Shown: piece after piece, positions 25,883 to 34,169 of the stretch
Layout of the letters: every line of letters starts with the position of its first letter
Numbering within the stretch: position 1 is the first letter of the stretch
Origin: JASHVB01 sp035523995
GTDB taxonomy: Bacteria; Pseudomonadota; Alphaproteobacteria; Acetobacterales; Acetobacteraceae
DNA: 64,000 nucleotides
Assembly (NCBI GenBank): GCA_035523995.1
Contig: DATKPQ010000100.1
Location: 1 to 64,000 of the forward strand
Direction of reading: 5' to 3'
The notes under the pieces: model-generated
What the model saw: only the letters and a program-made list of their open reading frames with translations
The model's database searches: none
What the model was told of the DNA's origin: nothing
Program-made: the position numbers and the translations under genes

Positions 25883-28048
25883 CTATTCCTCCCACGGCAC
25901 CACTTGGACTGGACCGGGAGCGTGTCGGGCGCCGCCAATTTCCATCAGGTGTCGATAGTTGTCCTCCGCAGCATTGTTCGGATCCACACTGTTGTACCAG
26001 GCGTACTTACGCTCGCGTTCCGCACGACTGAGGTAACCGAGGTGCTTGAGCCGTACGCCAAGAGCCGCCGTGCTTCCTACCAGCCCTCTTGGCACGTTCC
26101 CGCAATGCAGGTTGCCGCCGAAACCTGTCGTTGCGAAATGCAACGACTCTGTGTTCTGTCCACGTAACGAGAACAAGGACGCCCGGACCATGCGGCCAAA
26201 AATCCCATCGACCCGTACGTGATTCAGGTCGTCCCAAATATATGCAATGCGGAGCGTATACGTCACGACGAATTGGCTACGCATAATAGCGTCACGGATC
26301 ATCTCCGGTCCCCGTCGCTCGAGAACCTCGTCACCATCGATCCATAGGACCCAGTCCGGCCGAAGCGGCAACAGTTTCTGAAGCAAGAAATTCTTGTCGC
26401 GCGCCTCGTCCAGACCCGTGAAGGGTGATTCAACCACGGTCACGCGCTCGCCAAAAGAGCGGCAGACAGCAACTGTGTCGTCCGTGCTGTTGTCACTCAG
26501 CACCACCACGCGCGCGCAGATGCCCAGCGCCCGCTCGATCACCTCCGCTATGTGATGGCCTTCATTCCGGACCCGCATTGCACCGATCACAAACGGCTCG
26601 CCGGTCGCCCGCGCTGGCAGGCGTGGAACAGGGGCTTCGGGGATCGGCATCGCCGGCGGGCATCCGTCGCGCGCAGCATTCGGCCAGCGCCAGTTCCACA
26701 GGGTGCACGTCGGCTCGTAACGCTGCCACGGTCGTTGGTCACCGGTGGTGATATAGTGCTCGGAAAGGCTGAGCCAGGGATCGAACGGCATACGGTCCAG
26801 CAGGAACAGCGGTAAGGCGGGATTCATCCAACCGCGGACCAGAGCGGGGCCTTGCCGGGCTTGCCATTCTTCCAGCCCGAAATATTTATCATAGACGGTC
26901 GGCAGGCTGCGTTCGAATGCTCGCCTGCGGTACAGGCCAAGACCGGAAATCCAGTCAGCGGGCGCATAGCTTCGCTCGACACTACCCTCGATCGCGGGGT
27001 AAAGGGCCTCGATCCCCAGAAAGTGCAATTCGGGGTGCCGGTCCATCACCGCAAGGCTTTCGCGAAGCCAACCCATCGGCACCATCGTATCGTTATCGAT
27101 TTTCGCCAGGATTGGGGCACGCGCTCGGCGAATCCATTCCACCATCGCCGTGACAGGAGAGCCGAGCCTGGTCGTCACCAATTCGGTCTGAGCGGGCACG
27201 CGATGCTGTTGCTCGCGCATCCACTCCAACGTGCCGTCGGTCGAGCCGTCGTCCCATAAATACAGCGTTCGGACCAGCGCCCAGTCCGTGTTTGCAACCA
27301 AGGCAGAAAACGCCTCCATCGTGAAAGCCAAGCGGTTGCGGGTCAGAAACAGCAAGTCCACGACGGCGGTTTGGATCGATTGCATGGCTTTCCACTTTTG
27401 CTCGTAAAGGCGTTGGTTCTGTCGGAAGAGCCCAGTTATGTCGGGACGACTGCGAAATGTAGAGGGCAAGTGGCCAGAGTGATCGACGATGCAACCATCC
27501 CAGATCGCGAGCTTTCGGCCGGTGCGTGTGACTCGATGACAGTAGTCGTTGTCCTCGAATCCGTAACCGCCAAACCGTTCGTCCAACGGACCGATGGCCG
27601 TGCGGGTACGATGCGGCACGAAGACGCAGACGAAGGCAAGCACCGTCGATTCGTTACGCAAAGCCTGCCCCGACCGGGCGTTTTGGTTGCGGTTGCCGAC
27701 GAAGCCGCGGATCGCGGCAGAGCACAGACCGATCCTCGGTTCCGCGCCCACTCGCGCCTGTAGTCTGCTGAAGCCGTGGGGCGAAAGCAGCACCGCGTCG
27801 TCATTGAGCAAAAACACGTCGCCCTCCGCCCCGCTGAAGGCGAGATTGACGTTGCGGGCGAAATTGAATGGCTTGATGCCATTGATCCAGCGCAAGCGGG
27901 GCAGATGTCCCTCGGCTTCGGCGCGGGCGCCGTCGTCCACGACGATGATGTCGGCGGGTGATAGCTCCGGCTCGCTCCGCAAAAGTGCGCGCACGCATGG
28001 TATAAGGTTCGCCGCCCGCGCGGAGGGAATGATAACCTGATACCTCAC
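25883..28048 (-). CDS. Triple-domain GT2 (GT-A fold) glycosyltransferase
   Basis: A 721-residue protein built of three consecutive GT-A domains. Domain 1 (about 1-215) opens with MRYQVIIPSARAANLIPCV and has NDD at 82-84 as its DxD-type metal motif. Domain 2 (about 228-450) has WDDGSTDGT and a DND motif at 318-320. Domain 3 (about 484-721) has LSDNSTDDTV and DGD at 571-573. All three retain acidic metal-site residues, so all could be active. Such proteins add several sugars in sequence or polymerise. No membrane segment is visible. Its start overlaps the stop of the preceding glycosyltransferase-methyltransferase gene by 4 nt, and it is the last gene of the eCIS run. The acceptor is unknown. 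Confidence 0.85.
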   Translation of the reverse strand: MRYQVIIPSARAANLIPCVRALLRSEPELSPADIIVVDDGARAEAEGHLPRLRWINGIKPFNFARNVNLAFSGAEGDVFLLNDDAVLLSPHGFSRLQARVGAEPRIGLCSAAIRGFVGNRNQNARSGQALRNESTVLAFVCVFVPHRTRTAIGPLDERFGGYGFEDNDYCHRVTRTGRKLAIWDGCIVDHSGHLPSTFRSRPDITGLFRQNQRLYEQKWKAMQSIQTAVVDLLFLTRNRLAFTMEAFSALVANTDWALVRTLYLWDDGSTDGTLEWMREQQHRVPAQTELVTTRLGSPVTAMVEWIRRARAPILAKIDNDTMVPMGWLRESLAVMDRHPELHFLGIEALYPAIEGSVERSYAPADWISGLGLYRRRAFERSLPTVYDKYFGLEEWQARQGPALVRGWMNPALPLFLLDRMPFDPWLSLSEHYITTGDQRPWQRYEPTCTLWNWRWPNAARDGCPPAMPIPEAPVPRLPARATGEPFVIGAMRVRNEGHHIAEVIERALGICARVVVLSDNSTDDTVAVCRSFGERVTVVESPFTGLDEARDKNFLLQKLLPLRPDWVLWIDGDEVLERRGPEMIRDAIMRSQFVVTYTLRIAYIWDDLNHVRVDGIFGRMVRASLFSLRGQNTESLHFATTGFGGNLHCGNVPRGLVGSTAALGVRLKHLGYLSRAERERKYAWYNSVDPNNAAEDNYRHLMEIGGARHAPGPVQVVPWEE

Positions 28049-29304
28049 GGCTTGATCGCTTGCATCAGAATCAGCAGGCGTGGCCCGTCCTGTGTGCGAT
28101 CGATACGTTCGAACGTCACCCGAAAACTAGCGCGGATGCCATAAGTGGTGGCAAAACGTTCCCGATACGGATTACCAGCCTCATAATAAAGGAAACTGCG
28201 ACGGTTCCAGAACGAAACGTGGGTTGGATCCTGAAAAGCGCCACTGCCGTCCGTGGTCGGCACAGCGATCTCGACGGTGCCTTCGGGCCGAAGCACCCGC
28301 CAGATCTCGTTCATCGTGAAGATCTTGTCCGGCAGATGCTCGATGATGTCCCACGCGCGCACGTAGTCAATCGAGCCATCCGCCCAGGGCCAGGGCTGCC
28401 GCAAATCGGCTTCTTGCACGCCAGGATGCGGTGCGATGTCGATATTGACGAATCCCGCGATGAGGGCATCCGCGCAGCCAATGTTCAGCTTCATTGGTGT
28501 CTCCCCTGGTCGATCGGCGCACGCGGTCTGCTGGCCTGCGCGCAGACCCGCGGGCCCTGCTTCCTGTCCGCACGCAACGAAAGGCGCGAAGTCGGCGCCG
28601 AGCATCGTTTGAATCGTGTCGACAGGCACCGCGTGCCAGTAGGCCGTTCCGGGCCGTTTTGCGTTGGTGTTGCCGCCATGGATCCGGGCGAGATAAAAAT
28701 CCGCGCGGTCCAGCCGCATCAGCCGCGCCCTGGCGACACTGGTGAGGAACTGGGTGTCCTCGCCGTCGAAGATGTTGGCGAAGCGATGCCGCTCCCACAG
28801 CGTTCGCCGATAGCAGAAGCTGCCGCCGGCAAGCCAGCGGCGAGCGGGAGCGGTATAGCGGAACTGCCAACCCTGATTCTTGAGTGCGTCGAAAAACCAC
28901 AGCGTGTCGAGGCCGCACAGGTCAGCCTGCTGCACCAGCAACGATGTGACCTGATAGGATAGCCGCCAGGGCGCATGCCAGTCGTCGTCATCCCAATGCG
29001 CTATCAGGCTGCCTTTCGCTTCCTGGCAGGCGAGGTTACGCTTGGCGCCGACGCTCATCTTCGGCGGACGGCGCAGATAGCGGATGCGCGGGTCGGCGGG
29101 TATGAGGTCTTCGACCGGGTGAGTGCCGTCGTCGACAATGATCAGTTCGCGTGCGGGATAGTCCTGCTGCGCGAACGCGCGAATGGCCATTGGCACGTAG
29201 CCGCGCCGATTATGGGTCGGCATGATGCACGACACGAGCGGCATCTCGTCAGCACCGCTGGCGGTCTCGACCGGGGTCGCTACCGGTGTGGTCAGCGGTA
29301 TCAT
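28045..29304 (-). CDS. Glycosyltransferase (GT2) fused to SAM-dependent methyltransferase
   Basis: A 419-residue bifunctional protein. Residues about 22-250 are a GT2 domain: VSCIMPTHNRRGYVPMAI, IIVDDG, and a DDDD metal motif at 105-108. Residues 271-419 are a class I methyltransferase starting MKLNIGCADALIAGFVNID (motif I) with AWDIIEHLPDKIFTMNEIWRVLRPEG as the DIIEH-type post-motif. It probably transfers a sugar and methylates a sugar hydroxyl. Met271 has its own GGGGAG ribosome site six nt upstream (28501-28506), so a free methyltransferase may also be made. The gene overlaps its neighbours by 4 nt on both sides. Confidence 0.85.
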   Translation of the reverse strand: MIPLTTPVATPVETASGADEMPLVSCIMPTHNRRGYVPMAIRAFAQQDYPARELIIVDDGTHPVEDLIPADPRIRYLRRPPKMSVGAKRNLACQEAKGSLIAHWDDDDWHAPWRLSYQVTSLLVQQADLCGLDTLWFFDALKNQGWQFRYTAPARRWLAGGSFCYRRTLWERHRFANIFDGEDTQFLTSVARARLMRLDRADFYLARIHGGNTNAKRPGTAYWHAVPVDTIQTMLGADFAPFVACGQEAGPAGLRAGQQTACADRPGETPMKLNIGCADALIAGFVNIDIAPHPGVQEADLRQPWPWADGSIDYVRAWDIIEHLPDKIFTMNEIWRVLRPEGTVEIAVPTTDGSGAFQDPTHVSFWNRRSFLYYEAGNPYRERFATTYGIRASFRVTFERIDRTQDGPRLLILMQAIKP

Positions 29305-30377
29305 CGGACACCGGTGCGCTCCGTGGCTTCATTGTGCGCAGCTGGGGGGGCATCCTCGGCCAGCCGCTCCCTGGCCCAACCCGCATATTTCGTGCCGTCA
29401 TCTTGTGCCAATTCCTGGAAGGCCCCGTTTGCCTCGGCGCGGTGGCCCTGCAGACGCAGCACCATTGCGCGGTAATAACGGGCCCGCGGATCCTCAGGCG
29501 CGTCCGCAAGCACGCGGCCGAGATGCGTCAGGCTTTCCTCAAGCCGTCCGGCGGAGAGCGCCAGCACGGCCAGGTCGAGCGACGCGGCGGCGTGGCGTGG
29601 CGACAGCGCGAGAACCTTCGCCAATTGTTCGGCGCCGGCCGCGTGGTTTCCTGCCGCCAGCAAAACGGTCGCCAGATGATGGCGCATCTCCACATGGTCG
29701 GGCGCGATCGACAGCGCGTGGCGCAAAGCCGCGGCCGCAGAACCGAGATCCTGGCGGCCGAACAGTACGAGACCCAACTGATCCCACGCCTCTGCGCTGT
29801 TTGGGTCGAGCCGGGTGGCGGTGTCGAGCAGATCGACGGCTTCATCGATGCGCTGTTGAGCCGCAACCACGATGCCGAGGCTCAGATAGAAACGCGCCTG
29901 CCGCGGTGCGATGCCGAGAGCCGAACGCCAGGCGTGCTCGGCCTCTGTCAGCCGCCCTGTCGCAAGGCACAGCTTGCCGAGATTGTCCCAGGCGAGCGCG
30001 TTCTCTTCATCCGCCGCGACTGCTTTGCCGAGCGCGTCGAACGCACCGGCAAAATCGCCAAGCGCGGCGCGGGCGTTGCCGAGGTTGACGAGTGCCGTTC
30101 CTCTGGCTGGATCGATTGCCAGCGCCTTCTCGTACTGCACGATGGCGTCGGCGAACTGACCTTCCTGCGCGAGCAGGAACCCCAGGTTGTTGAGTGCGGT
30201 GGGATTGGCCGGGTCTGACGCCAGCGCGGCCTCGTATTCGCGGCGCGCGCTGTCGCGATCGCCTTGCAGATGTGCCCTCGCGCCGAGATTGTTGTGCGCC
30301 ACCGCATCATCGACGTCGGCATCGCCGGGCCGGGTCTGGACGAGATGCCTGGTGAGAAATTCCTTCGGACCGTCCAT
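29301..30377 (-). CDS. Tetratricopeptide-repeat protein
   Basis: A 358-residue protein consisting almost entirely of TPR units of 34 residues, recognisable by repeats such as NNLGFLLAQEGQFADAIVQYEKALAIDP and WDQLGLVLFGRQDLGSAAAALRHALSIAP (8-9 units, about residues 25-330). TPRs are helical protein-binding scaffolds. No signal peptide is visible. In GT-rich clusters such proteins often form the scaffold or the acceptor-recognition part of a glycosylation complex; here it precedes two glycosyltransferase genes with a 4-nt overlap and follows the DUF4157 gene by 21 nt, so it links the eCIS genes to the glycan genes. It could also act as a chaperone for the cargo. Confidence 0.85.
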   Translation of the reverse strand: MDGPKEFLTRHLVQTRPGDADVDDAVAHNNLGARAHLQGDRDSARREYEAALASDPANPTALNNLGFLLAQEGQFADAIVQYEKALAIDPARGTALVNLGNARAALGDFAGAFDALGKAVAADEENALAWDNLGKLCLATGRLTEAEHAWRSALGIAPRQARFYLSLGIVVAAQQRIDEAVDLLDTATRLDPNSAEAWDQLGLVLFGRQDLGSAAAALRHALSIAPDHVEMRHHLATVLLAAGNHAAGAEQLAKVLALSPRHAAASLDLAVLALSAGRLEESLTHLGRVLADAPEDPRARYYRAMVLRLQGHRAEANGAFQELAQDDGTKYAGWARERLAEDAPPAAHNEATERTGVR

Positions 30378-30398
30378 GTCATTTGCCTCGCTATCGGG

Positions 30399-33300
30399 TC
30401 ACGCGATCCGCGCGATCAGGTCAGACAGCATCGCCTTGGGATCGATGTCGGGAACCTGGAAGCTGATCTTGTCGAGCGACAGATCGAACGGCTGCCCCTC
30501 CTGGTAATGTACCGGGAAGCTGACGCCGAATCGCAGGTTGGAGCCGTACTCGAAGCCTGCGAGCTGCCAATGCTTCTCGTAAAGATTGATCGTCGTGAGC
30601 AGCAGATCCGCATCGACTGTGACGAAACCGGAAAGGTCTACCTTGAGTTTCGGCTCGACATAGATCGAAGCGTCGGCATCGAGAGTAAGGCCCTTGGCCG
30701 GCGCCCAGTCGACGTGGACACCGGTATCGAGTGCACCTTCAAGCCCGAGCCCGGCGCTGATCTCGAGGCCTGCTTCGGCGCTGACGATCGGGATACCCGC
30801 GCCAATCCCGCCGCGCACGAACAGCCTCAGTCCCGCGTGCGCCGGCACATGCAGGCTGGCATCGCCCTGAACGAGCGTGTCTTCCTCGTGCGCCGGATTA
30901 TAGGTGATTGCGAGTCGCAATTGCTGCAACTGCCCGGGTCCGATCCCTGCACTGACGTCGAGGCCGCCGCTGATGTTGGCGAAGATGCCGATGCGTTGGC
31001 CCGCGACGGAGACGCCGACGATCGGGATGTCGACGCCGATGGAGAAGATATTCTTATTGAAGCTCTTTTCCGGGAAAATATCGAGCGTCGATGGCAGCGC
31101 GATTTCGCCGGTGAGCTCGATCTCGCCTTGCGGCAGCAGGCGGACGCCGACGGTGCCCTGGAGCCATGGCGCGATGACGACGGTGACGCTGCCGCCACCG
31201 TAGATGGTGATCGGACCGGCGACGCCGGGTGGTGGTGGACCGGCGGGCGCGCCGTCGGCTACCGGGCGATTGGTAGCGCCGACCAGCACCGAGCCCTTGA
31301 GCCTGCCTTTATTATAAGCGGCGGTGACTGATGCGTCGAAGATGCCGTCGTCATAGGTTACCTGCAGTGTCGAGTCGATGCCGGGGATTTTCGGCTTGGC
31401 CGTGCCTTTCCCAGAAACCTTGAATGTGTCGCCATCGGGTGGCTTCTGTGCCTCGATATGAATTGAGCCCCCTTCGATGCCGGGCGTGTCTTTTTTGATG
31501 GCCAGGTCGCCGGAGAACCTAAGCCCGGTCTTTTCGTCATGTTCTATCGTCAATCCTGCACTTTCCACCGCGGGGATATCCGGTTGGACATTGCCGGTGG
31601 CGGAAAACTTGCCGCCCTCCAATGAAGCCGTGATTGAGGCTGAGCGTATGCCGCGAATCTTTTCCGGCTTGTTGATAGCCAGCGTGCCGGAACCGCCCCA
31701 GACTTTGTTCCTGTACCATACATTGACAACAGACACATCAAACAGGCCTGGGTCAAATTGCAGTCGGCCGCCCGCCTCGAACTCACCGGCCGCATTTATC
31801 TTGACGCGAACCCCGCCCTGAGCGGCATTGGGAATTGAGAATTCGAGCGAGCCCTCGGCTGACAGGCCTCGCGTAGTGCTGTAGAATAATCCGATGGAGC
31901 AGGAGTCTATGCTGACGCCCGGAATAGAAAAGTTGATGGTTTCCGGGCTGTAGACGATACCAAATTCAAGCTCGCGGCCAAGCAGACGTGCTTCGATTGG
32001 CAGTTTGTCCAATAGCGGAATGGTAGGCTTAATGGTGCCGTTGGCCGATATGCTGTTGCCATCAAAATCGATGTCCGGGAACTCGATTGGGCTTGCTCCT
32101 GCAAGATCCGCCGTCAGCCCGGGCACCTTGCCGAGAACGCCTGCATATTGGCCCTGAGCCGCTTTCTTAATTGGTATGGTGTTGGCTGCTTTTGGGACGC
32201 TGATCCCCTTGGGCAAATCCCACGCGACGCTTATCGTTCCTATGTCGCTCGCGGGCGTTGCGGTAGCATAATTGGAGTCCAGACTGATAGAGGTGGCTTT
32301 CAGGCCGGCGATCTTCGTTTGCGTTGCTCCTGATATCGCGAAGGAGGCTTGATTCTGCTTATGCGGGTACTCAGCCAGAACCGCTGTGCCGGTCGGGTCA
32401 AGTAAGGCAAATGAGGTCGCCGTACCTGGTTTGCCTACGATGCTTACAGGTTCAGCATCTTTGATCTGAATGCCTTGCTCGATCTCGTCTCTGGTCCAGT
32501 TCTGGAACGTGGCGGAGCCTTGTCCAGCCTCAACCTTGTTGAAATATATGTCGTATTGTGCCAGGAACTGTTTCGTGGACTTCACGTTGCTTTGTTTGCC
32601 CTCGGGTGTCAGGAGAAAGGCTGCTACCTTTGTGGCTATATCCCCGCGGACGAGGCCGCCCGCGCTGGCATTACTGCTTTTGTCGAGCAATTCCATATTT
32701 GAAAGTTCGTTGCCGGCCCCGCTCTTTGGCCAGCCGGCGGCTTGCAATTCTACCATGTGATCGACTTCGAATGGGTGAGGATAAACCTTGCCATGACGAT
32801 CCCAGTCAGGAACCCGCATCAGATCTATCCAGTCATTGTAGCCAAGCGCCTTACGATCCTTTCCCTTGATCGTCAGCCTTTTCTTACCGTCAAACGGTTT
32901 GTCCATGTCCAGAGGCTTCAGCGCCTGAGGACTGATATTCACTTGCTTGAGCCAGATTCCATCCTTTTGATTGGGAGTGCCGCGCTCATAGCCCGCGGCT
33001 CGATACAACTTGTCCCCGGTTGCCCAGGCTGAATAGAGGTGACCGAACCGGGCCTTTACCGGCGGCAACGTCAAGGTTGTGGTATAGGCGTTCGGTTTGT
33101 CTGCTCGCTTTGTGAACGGAGGCGACGCTACCGCCGTGGGGCCGCTTGTCGCCGGCGCTTTGCCGCTCGCGCGCTGCACCATGCGGTTCACGCCGCCGCT
33201 CTGCTGCACCACATGTGTGGCTTCGTGCGCCATCAGGCGGGTGTCGTTCTGCGACGCGCCGGGGCCAAGCCAAATGTCGCTGCCATGGGTGAAAGCGCGC

Positions 33301-34169
33301 GCATTGAGAGCGCGGGCCGAGGCTTGTGCTGTGCTGTCGTCATGGACACGCACGCCGCTCAGGTCGGTGCCAAGCCCGGATTCGAGCGTGCTTCGTGTTG
33401 ACGGCTCAAGTGGCTTGCCGACACCCTTCGATGCGATTGCACTGCTCGCCACCGAACTCATCGACGGCCCAGGCGCAGCACCGTCTGCCGCGTCTTTCTG
33501 AATTGGCTCCTTGTCCTCTGGCCTGGCCTCGGCCTTTTGGACCGACCCAAACTGGCGCTTCTGCTCTTCCGGTCCCGGCCCCGAACCCTTCTTCTGCACC
33601 GGGACCGTCTCCGGTCTCTTCTCCGGTGTCGACGCGGTTTTCTGCACCGGCATCGGCTCGGGCTTTTTCGCCGGCGTTGCTTCGGCTTTCTGCACCGGCA
33701 TCGCCTCAGGCTTCTTCTCCGGTGCCGCCGGCTTCTGCACTGGCATCGGCTCGGGCTTTTTCTCCGGCGTTGCTTCGGCTCTCTGCACGGGCATCGCCTC
33801 AGGCTTCTTCTCCGGCGTCGCCGCGGGTTGCTGGACCGGTATCTTCTCCTGCTTCACCGGCTCTGTGGCTTGCGGCGCGGTCTGGGCCAGGGCTTCCGGC
33901 GTTACCGGCGAAATCGCGGAAGGCTCCACGCTGTTGCCGGTATTGACACGATCGGCGGCAGCATCGGCCTCACGCTCGAACCGATCACCCTGCTCGCCAA
34001 CAGCGACCTGGCGTTGCACGCCCAACCCAACGGCCGGGCCAGCCCCGCGCAGCAGTCCCGACAGCCCCGCGCGCGCACCGGAACCCGCCGGTGTCGGCGC
34101 CTTTGCCGGTGCCCGCCGCAGCGCTGGCGATGGACCCCTGGCACGTGCCTTCGCGACTGATTCGCTCAT
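30399..34169 (-). CDS. DUF4157 protein, candidate eCIS cargo/toxin with HNH-like segment and beta-rich tail
   Basis: A 1256-residue protein. The N-terminus carries the GVQRQVAVGEQGDRFEREAD motif typical of eCIS-linked DUF4157 proteins. Residues 118-196 hold five Pro/Lys-rich repeats (KKPEAMPVQ type). DUF4157 spans about 235-330 with a metalloprotease-like HEATH (315-319). Residues 455-505 contain FEVDHMVELQ...SNMELLDKSSNASAG, which resembles an HNH/endonuclease-VII-type site (D470, H471, N491, N500). The rest is beta-rich, with repeated 'SxxGxxxxxIPxxxS' strands and no transmembrane segment. DUF4157 proteins are known to be associated with eCIS and are proposed as cargo. It follows the AAA+ gene with a 4-nt overlap. 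By eye, 31.5-33.1 kb is less GC-rich than its surroundings. Confidence 0.8.
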   Translation of the reverse strand: MSESVAKARARGPSPALRRAPAKAPTPAGSGARAGLSGLLRGAGPAVGLGVQRQVAVGEQGDRFEREADAAADRVNTGNSVEPSAISPVTPEALAQTAPQATEPVKQEKIPVQQPAATPEKKPEAMPVQRAEATPEKKPEPMPVQKPAAPEKKPEAMPVQKAEATPAKKPEPMPVQKTASTPEKRPETVPVQKKGSGPGPEEQKRQFGSVQKAEARPEDKEPIQKDAADGAAPGPSMSSVASSAIASKGVGKPLEPSTRSTLESGLGTDLSGVRVHDDSTAQASARALNARAFTHGSDIWLGPGASQNDTRLMAHEATHVVQQSGGVNRMVQRASGKAPATSGPTAVASPPFTKRADKPNAYTTTLTLPPVKARFGHLYSAWATGDKLYRAAGYERGTPNQKDGIWLKQVNISPQALKPLDMDKPFDGKKRLTIKGKDRKALGYNDWIDLMRVPDWDRHGKVYPHPFEVDHMVELQAAGWPKSGAGNELSNMELLDKSSNASAGGLVRGDIATKVAAFLLTPEGKQSNVKSTKQFLAQYDIYFNKVEAGQGSATFQNWTRDEIEQGIQIKDAEPVSIVGKPGTATSFALLDPTGTAVLAEYPHKQNQASFAISGATQTKIAGLKATSISLDSNYATATPASDIGTISVAWDLPKGISVPKAANTIPIKKAAQGQYAGVLGKVPGLTADLAGASPIEFPDIDFDGNSISANGTIKPTIPLLDKLPIEARLLGRELEFGIVYSPETINFSIPGVSIDSCSIGLFYSTTRGLSAEGSLEFSIPNAAQGGVRVKINAAGEFEAGGRLQFDPGLFDVSVVNVWYRNKVWGGSGTLAINKPEKIRGIRSASITASLEGGKFSATGNVQPDIPAVESAGLTIEHDEKTGLRFSGDLAIKKDTPGIEGGSIHIEAQKPPDGDTFKVSGKGTAKPKIPGIDSTLQVTYDDGIFDASVTAAYNKGRLKGSVLVGATNRPVADGAPAGPPPPGVAGPITIYGGGSVTVVIAPWLQGTVGVRLLPQGEIELTGEIALPSTLDIFPEKSFNKNIFSIGVDIPIVGVSVAGQRIGIFANISGGLDVSAGIGPGQLQQLRLAITYNPAHEEDTLVQGDASLHVPAHAGLRLFVRGGIGAGIPIVSAEAGLEISAGLGLEGALDTGVHVDWAPAKGLTLDADASIYVEPKLKVDLSGFVTVDADLLLTTINLYEKHWQLAGFEYGSNLRFGVSFPVHYQEGQPFDLSLDKISFQVPDIDPKAMLSDLIARIA
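33582..33818 (-). repeat. Five coding repeats of about 48 bp in the DUF4157 gene
   Basis: They encode about 16-residue units of the form TPEKKPEAMPVQKAEA, with E/P, A/P and K/R variation at fixed positions. The result is an extended Pro/Lys/Glu linker between the N-terminal segment and DUF4157. Confidence 0.9.

Noticed and set aside
33582..33818. Regular repeats that might suggest a CRISPR array
   Set aside because: The units run head to tail without unique spacers and encode Pro/Lys peptide repeats inside the DUF4157 gene. No cas gene is present.
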